Below are positions 59,701-60,699 of a stretch of 64,000 nt of DNA, in pieces. Within the stretch, counting starts at the first letter, position 1. The number at the start of each line of letters is the position of its first letter. Under the pieces are notes generated by a model, which saw nothing but the letters and a program-made list of their open reading frames with translations, made no database searches and was not told where the DNA came from. Source of the stretch: Bathymodiolus brooksi (taxonomy: Eukaryota > Mollusca > Bivalvia > Mytilida > Modiolidae); the NCBI GenBank assembly GCA_963680875.1, contig OY804575.1:107106505-107170504 (forward strand), read 5' to 3'. Position numbers and translations under genes: made by a program.

Positions 59701-60591
59701 ATTTTGAAAGGAGACCACTGAAGAACCATCTCAGCCAATTTTGGTTGAATTTGGTTCTGAGGTTTTACAGAAGATTTAAATGAGAACTTTCATCAAAATA
59801 TGCCTAATAGGTATAAATCAGTTAAAAGAAATATTTCACAGAAAAACCCGAAATATATGTTAAAACTACTCATTGCTCTGTAGCTACAGATAAAATCTGA
59901 GCTCAATTCGACTTATAATAAAGCAGTAATAAACAACTTAAGAAATGTATAATATTAGTAATGGCAGCCATCTTTGAATAAAGGACGGACCTGTCATACA
60001 TAATCTTGAAAGAGGACCACCCCAGCCAAGCTTGGTTTAATTTGCTTTATAGGAGAAGTTTTAAATGTGATAGTTTGCAACATACGACGGACACCAAATG
60101 ATGGCCAGGTTAGATAAAATTGGTATTTGTTTCAATTTCTTAAAAAATTAACATAGACAACCAATAACAATATTTGTAAACAAGTTTCTTTTTACAGTTG
60201 AAATTTGCTATTATTAACTATAATTTCAAATTTTGCACTGAAAGACATCTGGACGACTGGAGTAATGATTGTGATGTGTTGATTTACTCATCAGGACATA
60301 ATTTAGCTTTGAATGTTTGGGAGAAGTGACTTCTGGCAGCTTCCAACTCCTGGACAGAATAGGGATCAAATGGATATTAACAGATAACTATTCATATTTT
60401 AAAATAAAGCTCTCATTGTTTCTTGTTAACTACCTCGAATAGCATACGACCCCAAGTCTAACCCAGGACACCATGGCATGAGGACATAATTTAAAATTCA
60501 GAAGTTGAGCATTCTTTATTTAATCGACCTTACCAACTTTTTGTGACAAGCTTAGCTCGTCATTGAGCCATTTGCACAGGATATCTGTCAT
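2607..60591 (-). CDS. SPEF2: Sperm flagellar protein 2 (SPEF2/KPL2), 39 exons, C-terminus beyond window
   Basis: SPEF2 is a large scaffold of the axonemal central-pair apparatus (C1b projection in the literature) required for motile cilia and sperm tail assembly; this function is family knowledge. I assembled 39 exons by hand. Every one has an AG acceptor and GT donor, and phases agree at all junctions, giving 1,789 codons plus 2 nt. The product aligns with vertebrate SPEF2 (about 1,820 aa) from the first methionine to about nine tenths of its length. Order: CH-like domain 1-110; coiled coil 140-515; adenylate-kinase-like fold 557-915 with Walker A at 575-582 and DGFP at 748-751; Pro/Lys/Ser linkers 916-1050 and 1240-1460; helical regions 1060-1240 and 1480-1650; EF-hand-like helix-loop-helix near 1685-1705. 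No stop codon is present, so at least one more exon lies left of position 1. The reading frame is intact, so this is probably a functional gene. Each exon is listed separately. Confidence 0.95.
3063..3191 (-). CDS. SPEF2: SPEF2 exon 38 (residues 1706-1748)
   Basis: [20 protein letters not shown] then [11 protein letters not shown] and MDYISM, matching GLWFTGDEDI, FNRQEHLIEFFFRLFADY and LDYTQM. Donor GTAATG. Confidence 0.94.
3346..3541 (+). mobile_element. tRNA-derived SINE, 5'-truncated
   Basis: Contains the B-box-like GAGTTCGAATCC, then the shared body (AATACAACATTATGTGATAA, GGTTTTCTCCGGGTACTCC) and tail with ATTAAACACCATAAACC. Same family as 42386-42646. Confidence 0.75.
3593..3842. repeat. 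Direct duplication, ~105 bp units, period 145
   Basis: ATTAAATAAATTATCTCCCC at 3593 recurs at 3738 and the similarity continues through TACCTGTATTTAGAACCCAT to about 3700 and 3842. Intronic local tandem duplication. Confidence 0.8.
3887..4069 (-). CDS. SPEF2: SPEF2 exon 37 (residues 1645-1705, EF-hand-like)
   Basis: [20 protein letters not shown] then [20 protein letters not shown]. The D-x-K-S-T-G-Y-V loop flanked by helices is EF-hand-like, as in vertebrate SPEF2. A decayed copy of its 5' border lies in the upstream intron. Confidence 0.96.
4099..4152 (-). pseudogene. Decayed duplicate of the 5' border of SPEF2 exon 37
   Basis: Copies 4034-4083, the first ~36 nt of exon 37 plus its acceptor, 65 bp upstream in the intron. 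The acceptor AG has become AA and three bases are inserted, so it cannot be spliced in the original way. Confidence 0.75.
4916..4976 (+). mobile_element. SINE 3' tail fragment
   Basis: Only the tail segment (CAACTGAAATATTGCTGAAA then GTGGCATTAAACACCATAAC) of the SINE family seen at 42386-42646. Confidence 0.6.
5003..5131 (-). CDS. SPEF2: SPEF2 exon 36 (residues 1602-1644)
   Basis: [20 protein letters not shown] then [14 protein letters not shown], matching MAPKGIIGNKAFTDILIDL and PSNWMHLTQPE. Donor GTAGCT. Confidence 0.95.
5261..5526. repeat. Diverged direct repeat, two copies of ~125 bp
   Basis: Each copy contains GTTCAATATTATTCAAAC-like sequence and ends at TTTGGACAGATCTGATGA-like sequence. 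Old intronic tandem duplication. Confidence 0.65.
5882..6997. mobile_element. Non-autonomous DNA transposon with ~45 bp TIRs
   Basis: The left end starts TACTGTGAAAGTACTTTTCT and contains CAATTTTCGTGGTT; the right end is the reverse complement, starting TACTGTGAAATCACTTTTAT with CAATTTTCGTGGTT. The 1.1 kb interior has no transposase-like frame. A TA at each edge would suit a TA target site. Lies in SPEF2 intron 35. Confidence 0.75.
7100..7207 (-). CDS. SPEF2: SPEF2 exon 35 (residues 1566-1601)
   Basis: [20 protein letters not shown] then [13 protein letters not shown], matching IKVFPDPPPSIRPPPVE and LTIEQLDSLRDQF. Donor GTAAGA. Confidence 0.95.
7377..7526 (-). mobile_element. tRNA-derived SINE, internally deleted copy
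   Basis: Reverse-strand copy. The B-box region reads GTTCGAATCCTGCTC on the minus strand and the head CGTGATCATGATCG is present, but the middle is missing. Confidence 0.7.
7719..7818 (-). CDS. SPEF2: SPEF2 exon 34 (residues 1532-1565)
   Basis: [20 protein letters not shown] then [14 protein letters not shown], aligning with IQNELYLSQEDFFING. Donor GTAAGT. Confidence 0.95.
7819..9164. other. Intron 33, left part: nothing recognised
   Basis: AT-rich intronic sequence. I see no long frame, RNA gene or clear repeat structure. Confidence 0.4.
9165..9470 (+). mobile_element. Second tRNA-derived SINE-like family
   Basis: Starts with a decayed tRNA-like head (GCATGCTTGCTTCAAGTATG, B-box-like GGTTCTAGCCCC) followed by a body with AGAGCAAAGACTGGTTGGCT and TGGTCTAGTACAAAGCAGAA. 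Distinct from the other SINE family. The family call is from general resemblance to molluscan tRNA-SINEs. Confidence 0.5.
9993..10131 (-). CDS. SPEF2: SPEF2 exon 33 (residues 1486-1531)
   Basis: [20 protein letters not shown] then [18 protein letters not shown], matching FRLELIKTKALALLEDL and YKLMEKWLGERYLNE. Donor GTAAGT. Confidence 0.97.
10360..10692. mobile_element. Fragment related to the TIR element at 40615-41083
   Basis: Shares GACAAAGG-AAAAATGACCACATAA, the GTCGCTTTGTAAT/GCTGCAG-like middle and ACCAGTAAACTGATA-like sequence with 40640-40990. No complete termini are visible here. Confidence 0.5.
10758..10847 (-). CDS. SPEF2: SPEF2 exon 32 (residues 1456-1485)
   Basis: [20 protein letters not shown] then EYYFAIQEE, matching the KIKEEHLAALQFEE segment. 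Donor GTAATT. Confidence 0.93.
11258..11450 (-). CDS. SPEF2: SPEF2 exon 31 (residues 1392-1455)
   Basis: [20 protein letters not shown] then Ala- and Lys-rich linker ending GEATPTP. Aligns with the MVAAEIHQRLMEEEKEN region followed by a basic linker. Donor GTAGGT. Confidence 0.92.
11585..11695. repeat. Local direct duplication, ~50 bp units
   Basis: CAGGCTGCTCAACTTACTTT at 11584 recurs as CAGGCTGCTCAAATTACTTT at 11636. Both continue through TTTCTAAGCATAA to CAATATTCACCC. Confidence 0.75.
11767..11853. repeat. Inverted repeat, ~31 bp arms
   Basis: AAAGCTTACTTTTATGTTGA on the left pairs with AAAGCTTACTTTTATGCTGA read from the right, with a ~25 nt spacer. Could form a hairpin in the SPEF2 pre-mRNA. 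Confidence 0.8.
12143..12616 (+). other. Unrecognised 157-codon open frame in SPEF2 intron 30
   Basis: Open from ATG to TAA on the strand opposite SPEF2, between ordinary AT-rich sequence and the 332-bp array. I do not recognise the product. It has no signal peptide or obvious domain, and a second overlapping frame (12193-12387) is also open. There are no convincing promoter or splice signals; it is probably a relic or chance. Confidence 0.15.
12738..22160. repeat. 332-bp satellite-like array with higher-order structure
   Basis: Basic repeat ~166 bp (AGAGGACC-TTCCAATGATCATTCC half and AGAGGACC-ATCCAATGAACATTCA half), dimerised to 332 bp. Sequence variants return at 664 bp (15552, 16216, 16880) and 1328 bp (13668 to 14996; 14224 to 15552). 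One 1658-bp block is repeated whole (17541-19198 and 19199-20856). As 332 is not divisible by 3, the many ~119-codon frames are not a coding array. Confidence 0.95.
22235..22263 (+). repeat. 3' terminal hairpin of element A
   Basis: Stem GTTCACCTGGACC / GGTCCAGGTGAAC around a TTT loop, followed by TAAAAA. Homologous hairpins end the elements at 43865-43892 and 53492-53522. Confidence 0.9.
22270..23559. other. Intron 30 between element A and the pogo element: nothing recognised
   Basis: AT-rich with homopolymer runs. No open frame with recognisable content and no repeat structure that I can see. Confidence 0.4.
24611..25457 (-). mobile_element. 5'-truncated retroelement (LINE- or Penelope-like) inserted in the transposase
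   Basis: The transposase frame breaks at ...AATAACAAAA and resumes at AAAAATATTCC, with AAAA possibly duplicated. The insert, read on the minus strand, starts inside a reverse transcriptase at the catalytic box, runs to the end of that frame, and continues through a ~345 bp 3' UTR. Starting mid-gene at the 5' side is typical of target-primed insertion. Confidence 0.8.
24957..25457 (-). pseudogene. Reverse transcriptase C-terminal fragment
   Basis: Minus-strand frame beginning [17 protein letters not shown] is the RT catalytic motif. It continues through [19 protein letters not shown] and [20 protein letters not shown], a block common in molluscan retroelement polymerases, to a stop at 24957. 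Only the palm end and thumb remain. Which superfamily it belongs to is uncertain. Confidence 0.8.
27391..27441 (+). mobile_element. SINE 3' tail fragment
   Basis: CCACGATATAGCTGAAATAC then GGCATTAAACACCA: tail of the main SINE family. Confidence 0.55.
27508..27706 (-). CDS. SPEF2: SPEF2 exon 30 (residues 1325-1391)
   Basis: [15 protein letters not shown] (matches LRIPLVPRISIS), a Lys-rich stretch, then [20 protein letters not shown] matching ADEKLVMDTWQQASLAVS. The following intron is 16 kb. Confidence 0.95.
28257..28519 (-). CDS. SPEF2: SPEF2 exon 29 (residues 1238-1324)
   Basis: [20 protein letters not shown], then a Ser/Lys/Pro-rich linker with many SP/TP sites, ending DDGDKKR. The acceptor must be the AG of TTTAAG: the alternative CCAG 7 nt on would give an immediate TAG. 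The acceptor has almost no polypyrimidine tract and lies in a three-copy 63-bp repeat. Confidence 0.85.
28510..28700. repeat. Three-copy ~63-bp repeat overlapping the exon 29 acceptor
   Basis: TCTACTGGAAG(C/T)TTAAAT-type units at about 28510, 28573 and 28636, each followed by TTCTAA and CTTCAGATTTTAAT. The first unit contains the SPEF2 exon 29 acceptor and first codons; the others lie upstream in the intron. Confidence 0.85.
29032..29358 (-). CDS. SPEF2: SPEF2 exon 28 (residues 1129-1237)
   Basis: Largest exon, 109 codons. Contains [20 protein letters not shown] and [17 protein letters not shown], both highly conserved in SPEF2. Its 5' border is duplicated in the upstream intron (29424-29500). 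Confidence 0.98.
29341..29500. repeat. Direct duplication of the exon 28 5' border, period ~83
   Basis: TATCTCATTGTATTCCT at 29344 (exon 28 start plus acceptor) recurs at 29427, and similarity continues to TTATTTTGAATAGTAA. The intronic copy keeps AG before GAATAC, so a cryptic acceptor is possible. Confidence 0.85.
29637..29785 (+). repeat. Dispersed repeat, copy 1 (partner 54463-54605)
   Basis: Shares GGCCCTTTGGTTT, TTGCTCCCAAA, AATTATTTGGCTTTCCAAT and ATCTACGTTTTTATT with 54463-54605. Function unknown. Confidence 0.75.
30254..30320 (-). CDS. SPEF2: SPEF2 exon 27 (residues 1106-1128)
   Basis: [20 protein letters not shown] then WQK, matching FQEFLKRPDHKQDFVAQWQ. Donor GTTTGT. Confidence 0.95.
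30343..30396 (-). mobile_element. SINE tail fragment
   Basis: Reverse-strand tail (GTTTAATGCCA, CAATATTTCAGCTATAT) of the main SINE family. Confidence 0.45.
30775..30902 (-). CDS. SPEF2: SPEF2 exon 26 (residues 1064-1105)
   Basis: [20 protein letters not shown] then [11 protein letters not shown], aligning with the PYWELIENSYINTI and LAYLYEIR motifs. Donor GTAAGG. Confidence 0.95.
31264..31412 (-). CDS. SPEF2: SPEF2 exon 25 (residues 1014-1063)
   Basis: Basic [15 protein letters not shown], then an EPEPEPEP stretch, then [20 protein letters not shown], which matches PKPGSEEWVYVNE and anchors the exon. Confidence 0.94.
31557..31800 (-). mobile_element. tRNA-derived SINE, near full length
   Basis: Minus-strand copy: tail GCTTAACACCACTTTCAATA, then ATTACATAATGTTGTATCGA, B-box-like region and the head with CCAACTACCAT at 31775-31785. 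Lies in SPEF2 intron 24, antisense to the + strand copies. Confidence 0.8.
31840..31986 (-). CDS. SPEF2: SPEF2 exon 24 (residues 965-1013)
   Basis: Lys/Ser-rich linker ([20 protein letters not shown], later GSAKKSSR) with several SP sites. It corresponds to the basic KGKSSGGK region of vertebrate SPEF2. Donor GTAAGT. Confidence 0.87.
32116..32254. repeat. Long hairpin, ~61 bp arms, 15 nt spacer
   Basis: Left arm 32116-32176 beginning CATGGAAGCCAGAATGTGTT pairs with 32192-32254, whose reverse complement begins CATGGAAGCCATAATGTGTT. Few mismatches. Fold-back element or recent palindromic duplication in SPEF2 intron 23. Confidence 0.9.
32606..32805 (+). mobile_element. tRNA-derived SINE with internal deletion
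   Basis: Head TCGTGGTCGTGATCATATGG and B-box-like region are present, then AATACAACATTGTGTGATAA joins directly to the tail (GTGGCTTTAAACACCATAAC); the middle ~60 bp are missing. Confidence 0.8.
32877..32949 (-). CDS. SPEF2: SPEF2 exon 23 (residues 941-964)
   Basis: [20 protein letters not shown] then GSRK. Pro-rich, matching the PPPAPPPEPEKEKE stretch of the vertebrate protein. Donor GTGAGA. Confidence 0.88.
33472..33546 (-). CDS. SPEF2: SPEF2 exon 22 (residues 916-940)
   Basis: [20 protein letters not shown] then PKEEA. Start of the Pro/Glu linker; phase 0 at both ends, so skippable. Confidence 0.82.
33640..34290 (+). mobile_element. Decayed retroelement fragment (RT C-terminus and 3' UTR)
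   Basis: Translations in the + strand give [20 protein letters not shown], then (after a frame break) [20 protein letters not shown] and [20 protein letters not shown]. This is the same polymerase C-terminal block as in 24957-25457 but a different subfamily with stops. The 3' part is T-rich with GATTGCCCCTTTGGTGTTCT. It ends just before SPEF2 exon 21. Confidence 0.75.
34302..34443 (-). CDS. SPEF2: SPEF2 exon 21 (residues 868-915, end of AK-like fold)
   Basis: [20 protein letters not shown] then [11 protein letters not shown], matching RIIGFLDNWPLLEQWF. This is the C-terminal helix, strand and helix of the fold. Confidence 0.95.
34931..35066 (-). CDS. SPEF2: SPEF2 exon 20 (residues 823-867, LID-like region)
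   Basis: Completes GRYYSVQ and reads [14 protein letters not shown], ending HDQEQIQH. It resembles the GRxYHxxFxPP LID of long adenylate kinases and ends at the DQIQHR motif of vertebrate SPEF2. Confidence 0.93.
35638..35823. mobile_element. Small TIR element (TACAGT-type ends)
   Basis: TACAGTCAAATCT at the left and, inverted, TACTGTAAAATCT at the right. The 186-bp AT-rich interior has repeated AAAGAGCAG/AAAGGGCA motifs. MITE-like. Confidence 0.5.
35914..36170 (-). CDS. SPEF2: SPEF2 exon 19 (residues 737-822, DGFP motif)
   Basis: [20 protein letters not shown] is the adenylate kinase DGFP motif. The catalytic arginine that follows in active kinases is serine here (752). Then a Lys- and Pro-rich loop, [20 protein letters not shown], and GR at the start of a LID-like segment. 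Confidence 0.96.
36691..36995. mobile_element. 305-bp TIR element
   Basis: AATCTAATTAATATTAGATG at the left, and AATCCAATTAAAATTAGATG inverted at the right, both followed by TTTGT. No coding content. Confidence 0.65.
37031..37134 (-). CDS. SPEF2: SPEF2 exon 18 (residues 703-736, NMP-side helices of AK-like fold)
   Basis: [20 protein letters not shown] then [14 protein letters not shown], resembling the adenylate kinase segment (G-x-L-V-P-D-E-V-I) before the DGFP motif. Donor GTGAGT. Confidence 0.95.
37186..37205. repeat. C20 homopolymer (G20 in the SPEF2 transcript)
   Basis: An uninterrupted run of about 20 C, 50 nt upstream (transcript sense) of the exon 18 acceptor. Confidence 0.9.
37357..37546. 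mobile_element. Small TIR element (AGTGAAACCTGTCT-type ends)
   Basis: TATAGTGAAACCTGTCTAAAC at the left corresponds to inverted AGTGATACCTGCCCTAAAC at the right. A related right end lies at 58455-58540. Interior has no gene. Confidence 0.55.
37857..38205. mobile_element. ~350-bp TIR element
   Basis: Left end (GTAATATTACCAATAGAACA, then TTTGATTCTAAAATTATAC) is matched by the inverted right end (AGTAATAGACCTTTTGTACA, then TTTGATTCTAAAATGATAC). Imperfect ~45-bp TIRs; interior noncoding. Confidence 0.5.
38250..39166 (+). mobile_element. Hairpin-ended tandem-repeat element, second family
   Basis: 5' part carries TACCCCCACTCGTTC (38292). The core is 3.6 copies of a ~166-bp unit (GTAAACAGGAAGTAGATGTG at 38422, 38588, 38753). 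Then GGACGGAC-type sequence and a 3' hairpin GCCCCCTCTCTACGAGTGGGGGT, whose right arm is the inverse of the 5' motif. The hairpin is present twice in tandem (39110-39133 and 39142-39165). Same layout as element A but unrelated sequence; the left boundary is approximate. Confidence 0.7.
39167..40219. other. Intron 17, right part: nothing firm
   Basis: AT-rich. A 40-nt exon-like patch (39552-39591, [13 protein letters not shown]) has splice-like borders but the wrong length for the frame. Confidence 0.35.
40220..40240 (-). CDS. SPEF2: SPEF2 micro-exon 17 (GQDPASE)
   Basis: A 21-nt exon, phase 0 on both sides, between TCCTTACAG and GTATTA. Being a multiple of three, it could be skipped without frame change, so it may be alternatively spliced. 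Confidence 0.6.
40310..40585. repeat. Region of scattered inverted GATTTGAG / CTCAAATC motifs
   Basis: CTCAAATC-type motifs with GACATC/GATGCCGATTTGAG recur at least five times in both orientations. A decayed inverted or palindromic repeat is possible. Confidence 0.35.
40615..41083. mobile_element. ~470-bp TIR element related to 10360-10692
   Basis: TACAGCCAAACTTGTCT at the left matches inverted TACAGTCAAAATTGCTGT at the right. The interior has GACCACATAAGAC and AAACTGATATGATGGCATAA shared with 10360-10692. Noncoding. Confidence 0.6.
41547..41677 (-). CDS. SPEF2: SPEF2 exon 16 (residues 652-695)
   Basis: [20 protein letters not shown], ending [11 protein letters not shown]. Glu/Pro/Lys-rich insert within the AK-like fold. 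The acceptor (TTTTTGAAG) lacks the usual pyrimidine before AG; donor GTAAGA. Confidence 0.8.
41821..42335. repeat. Direct duplication, ~110-bp units, period ~405
   Basis: AATAGGTTTTTGAAGTAAAAAC at 41829 and AATAGGTTTTTGAAGTAGAAAC at 42239; both continue to AATGAAATAAATTGAAAT and ACAAAATGTTT. Confidence 0.75.
42386..42646 (+). mobile_element. tRNA-derived SINE, full-length reference copy
   Basis: Head GTCGTCGTGGCCGTGATCGT then ATGGTAGTTGGATTTACAAC, B-box-like GTTCTAATCC, body with AATACAACATTATGTGATAA and GGTCGGTGGTTTTCTCC, tail GTGGCATTAAACACCATAAC. About 260 bp. At least a dozen partial copies lie elsewhere in the window on both strands. Confidence 0.85.
42980..43896 (+). mobile_element. 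Hairpin-ended tandem-repeat element B
   Basis: 5' palindrome CTAGAGGCTCCCAGGAGCCT then CGCTCACCTGG; 3' hairpin AGCTCACATGGC / GCCAGGCGAGCT (43865-43892) then AAAAA. The core has two ~308-bp units (GTCATTTTGAATGGAGGGCA at 43305 and a similar copy at 43613). The last part contains GACGACGGACGCCAAGTAAT. Same termini as elements A and C, different core. Confidence 0.85.
44132..44188 (-). CDS. SPEF2: SPEF2 exon 15 (residues 633-651)
   Basis: Reads [19 protein letters not shown]; phases 1 to 1, GTATTA donor. Poorly conserved insert region, supported by phase consistency. Confidence 0.72.
44319..44510. mobile_element. Small TIR element
   Basis: TACGGTGTACCATCGTTATAC and, inverted, CAGTACACCCTTGTTATAC, about 190 bp apart. 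Noncoding. Confidence 0.5.
44511..45797. other. Intron 14, right part: nothing recognised
   Basis: Homopolymer-rich AT sequence. Open frames here are chance extensions around exon 14. Confidence 0.35.
45798..45834 (-). CDS. SPEF2: SPEF2 exon 14 (residues 621-632, acidic insert)
   Basis: 37-nt exon reading [12 protein letters not shown] between TTTTAG and GTATGT. Low-complexity acidic insert inside the AK-like domain. It is supported mainly by phase and splice sites because such sequence is poorly conserved. Confidence 0.75.
45979..46224 (+). other. Unrecognised 81-codon open frame
   Basis: Reads [20 protein letters not shown] onward, ending before a (GACA)n stretch. Antisense to SPEF2 in intron 13; no domain recognised. 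Possibly a retroelement remnant. Confidence 0.15.
46434..46616. mobile_element. Small TIR element (TACAG-CAAACCTG-type ends)
   Basis: TACAGCTAAACCTGCCC at the left and inverted TACAGTCAAACCTGT at the right. GACCTCTTAA-type motifs inside. MITE-like. Confidence 0.6.
46634..46722 (-). CDS. SPEF2: SPEF2 exon 13 (residues 591-620)
   Basis: [20 protein letters not shown]: strand then helix, matching the LSIDTLVQEAI segment. Donor GTAACT, phase 0. After it the fold is interrupted by a low-complexity insert. Confidence 0.92.
46884..47189. mobile_element. MITE with 25-bp TIRs and an internal 61-bp tandem repeat
   Basis: GGACTGGGTTGCACAATCCT at the left; inverted GGACTGGGTTGCACAAACCT at the right. 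The interior is four units of TCAATTAAAACTTAATTGA plus GACTTGAAATGTACATGAAT, period 61. Confidence 0.85.
47417..47519 (-). CDS. SPEF2: SPEF2 exon 12 (residues 557-590), Walker A of AK-like domain
   Basis: After a polyproline start it reads [28 protein letters not shown] (575-582) fits Walker A GxxxxGK[ST], the nucleotide-binding loop at the start of an adenylate-kinase fold. Confidence 0.95.
48081..48197 (-). CDS. SPEF2: SPEF2 exon 11 (residues 518-556)
   Basis: [18 protein letters not shown] then [16 protein letters not shown], aligning with the conserved NMVGEW and ILGHILHRL motifs just before the adenylate-kinase-like fold. Confidence 0.95.
48314..49050. repeat. 32-bp minisatellite, ~23 copies, filling intron 10
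   Basis: Unit ATAAAGCACAAATTAAGATG + CTTGCACCATAA, nearly perfect. Variants (CACGAATT, CATGAATT) form a motif acg-acg-atg at 48674/48706/48738 that recurs at 48930/48962/48994, i.e. 256 bp or 8 units apart. Confidence 0.97.
49108..49273 (-). CDS. SPEF2: SPEF2 exon 10 (residues 462-517)
   Basis: Reads [20 protein letters not shown], ending DETDFMEYK, matching LIPYKLMHDWKELFFNAKP in the family. It is followed by the intron filled with a 32-bp minisatellite. Confidence 0.95.
49336..49582 (-). mobile_element. tRNA-derived SINE, near full length
   Basis: Minus-strand copy: GTGTTTAACGTCACTTTCAA (tail) to CCAACTCCCATATGATCAAG (head), with the B-box region at about 49490. Some internal deletions. 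Confidence 0.75.
49600..50369. other. Rest of intron 9: nothing recognised
   Basis: AT-rich, no open frame of note, no repeat structure seen. Confidence 0.35.
50370..50557 (-). CDS. SPEF2: SPEF2 exon 9 (residues 400-461)
   Basis: [20 protein letters not shown], then [13 protein letters not shown] and [10 protein letters not shown]; matches the HDQIAVERAQARYEKHY block. Donor GTGAGT. Confidence 0.96.
50765..53525 (+). mobile_element. Hairpin-ended tandem-repeat element C, 2.8 kb
   Basis: 5' ACTAGAGGCTCCCAGGAGCC palindrome then AGCTCACCTGGG; 3' hairpin AGCTCACATGACCC / GGGTCAGGTGAGCT (53492-53522) then AATAAAAA. The core has two kinds of repeats: ~160-bp units with GGGCAATAACTCCAAGATGG on both sides, and three 312-bp units (starting points 51789, 52101, 52413) in the middle. 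Noncoding. Same family as A and B by its ends. Confidence 0.88.
53901..54460. mobile_element. 560-bp TIR element, copy 1
   Basis: Starts AATACGGTTGTTTCGAATCA and ends with the inverse (one mismatch). TA lies at each core edge, so a TA target is possible. The whole sequence is closely related to 61249-62700 minus that copy's insert. Noncoding. Confidence 0.85.
54463..54605 (+). repeat. Dispersed repeat, copy 2 (partner 29637-29785)
   Basis: Shares GGCCCTTTGGTTT, GCTCCCAAA and AATTATTTGGCTTTCCAAT with 29637-29785. The TIR element 53901-54460 abuts its left end and may have inserted into it. Confidence 0.7.
54606..54685. repeat. 32-bp direct repeat flanking a 16-bp transposon-end fragment
   Basis: TATAGCATTACTGATACAGA onward (54606-54637) is repeated exactly at 54654-54685. 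Between them lies ACTAGAGGCTCCCAGG, identical to the first 16 bases of the elements at 42980 and 50765. Confidence 0.9.
54711..54899 (-). CDS. SPEF2: SPEF2 exon 8 (residues 337-399)
   Basis: Carries [19 protein letters not shown] and [13 protein letters not shown], almost identical to vertebrate SPEF2. Exactly 63 codons, phase 0 at both ends. Confidence 0.97.
55118..55325 (-). CDS. SPEF2: SPEF2 exon 7 (residues 267-336)
   Basis: Contains [19 protein letters not shown] and [20 protein letters not shown], near-identical to a signature coiled-coil block of SPEF2. Donor GTAAGA. Confidence 0.96.
55352..55490 (+). mobile_element. tRNA-derived SINE, truncated both ends
   Basis: AACTACCTATGCAATCAGTG through B-box-like GTTCAAACCC to GGTTTTCTGTGGGTACTCC. 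Confidence 0.7.
55551..55792 (+). mobile_element. tRNA-derived SINE, full length
   Basis: Head GTGATCGTATGGTAGTTGGA, B-box-like GAGTTTGAATCCC, body and tail (ATATAACTGAAATATTGCTT). Second copy in the same intron as 55352-55490. Confidence 0.8.
56109..56182 (-). CDS. SPEF2: SPEF2 exon 6 (residues 243-266)
   Basis: Reads [19 protein letters not shown] then TTDD. Without any extra exon, its spacing from exon 5 equals that in the human protein. Donor GTACAG. Confidence 0.88.
56616..56709 (-). CDS. SPEF2: SPEF2 exon 5 (residues 211-242)
   Basis: Reads [19 protein letters not shown] then a basic helix, aligning with the IPKP-containing segment of vertebrate SPEF2. Donor GTAAAT, phase 0. Confidence 0.92.
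57149..57293. repeat. Long near-perfect palindrome, 67-bp arms, 9-nt loop
   Basis: Arms 57149-57216 and 57226-57293 pair with few mismatches (GTGAGCAG against GCAAGCAG the clearest). The loop is TAGAGGCTC, so the centre reads CTAGAGGCTC, the first bases of the hairpin-ended element family. Confidence 0.92.
57474..57655 (+). mobile_element. tRNA-derived SINE, 5'-truncated
   Basis: ACCACTAAAGTTGTGAGTTT through B-box-like TTTGAATCCTGC to tail GTGGTATTAAACACCATAAA. Confidence 0.75.
57832..58049 (-). CDS. SPEF2: SPEF2 exon 4 (residues 139-210)
   Basis: Begins [17 protein letters not shown], matching the conserved MIPRQTDFNL segment of vertebrate SPEF2. It continues as a charged Gln/Glu/Arg coiled coil ending at SEIVAKIQ. 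Donor GTAAGT. Confidence 0.95.
58455..58540. mobile_element. Fragment of a TIR element related to 37357-37546
   Basis: TGTATAAACCAACCATCTGTCTATTC-like sequence and TAGTTTAGACAGGTTTCACTGTA correspond to the right part of 37357-37546. Confidence 0.5.
58753..59005 (-). CDS. SPEF2: SPEF2 exon 3 (residues 54-138)
   Basis: Completes the CH-like domain ([20 protein letters not shown], then [15 protein letters not shown]). The acceptor is preceded by an 18-T polypyrimidine tract; the donor is GTATAA. Confidence 0.95.
59292..59394 (-). CDS. SPEF2: SPEF2 exon 2 (residues 20-53)
   Basis: Acceptor TTTTTCAG, donor GTAAGT. Carries the CH-domain segment with [18 protein letters not shown], the most recognisable part of the calponin-homology-like fold shared with SPEF1/CLAMP proteins. 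Confidence 0.95.
59588..60118 (+). mobile_element. Hairpin-ended tandem-repeat element D, decayed and 5'-truncated
   Basis: Matches the core of element B (GTAGCTGCAGTTAAAATTTG, CAGAAAAACCCGAAATATAT) in two diverged units. It ends with CATACGACGGACACCAAATG and a ruined hairpin GGCCAGGTTAGATAAAA. 5' terminus absent. Confidence 0.7.
60534..60591 (-). CDS. SPEF2: SPEF2 exon 1 (start, residues 1-19)
   Basis: Opens with ATG and reads [19 protein letters not shown], matching the conserved SPEF2 N-terminus (M-x-E/D-I-L-C-x-W-L-N). This match is why the ATG at 60591 was chosen. It ends in phase 1 at a GTAAGG donor and begins the CH-like domain. Confidence 0.93.
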
Positions 60592-60671
60592 GCTTGTTGT
60601 TAACTAAACGGAATCAATCTATGTATTTTGATTTTTGTTTAAAACTCGACCACCATTTTGACACACCTGCC

Positions 60672-60685
60672 CTCACCAAGGTAAC
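60672..60685 (-). promoter_or_regulatory. RFX X-box-like site upstream of SPEF2
   Basis: On the + strand the site reads CTCACC-AA-GGTAAC, matching the RFX consensus GTNRCC-N(0-3)-RGYAAC at 11 of 12 defined positions; only the first base differs. It lies about 81 bp upstream of the SPEF2 ATG, where X-boxes of ciliary genes usually sit. Binding is inferred from the match and the gene's function. Confidence 0.6.
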
Positions 60686-60694
60686 ACGGCTTTG

Positions 60695-60699
60695 ATTGG
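60695..60699 (-). promoter_or_regulatory. CCAAT box upstream of SPEF2
   Basis: CCAAT reads on the SPEF2 strand, about 104 bp before the ATG and 10 bp beyond the X-box-like site. A CCAAT/X-box pair suggests an NF-Y plus RFX promoter. No clear TATA box is seen between it and the ATG. Confidence 0.4.
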
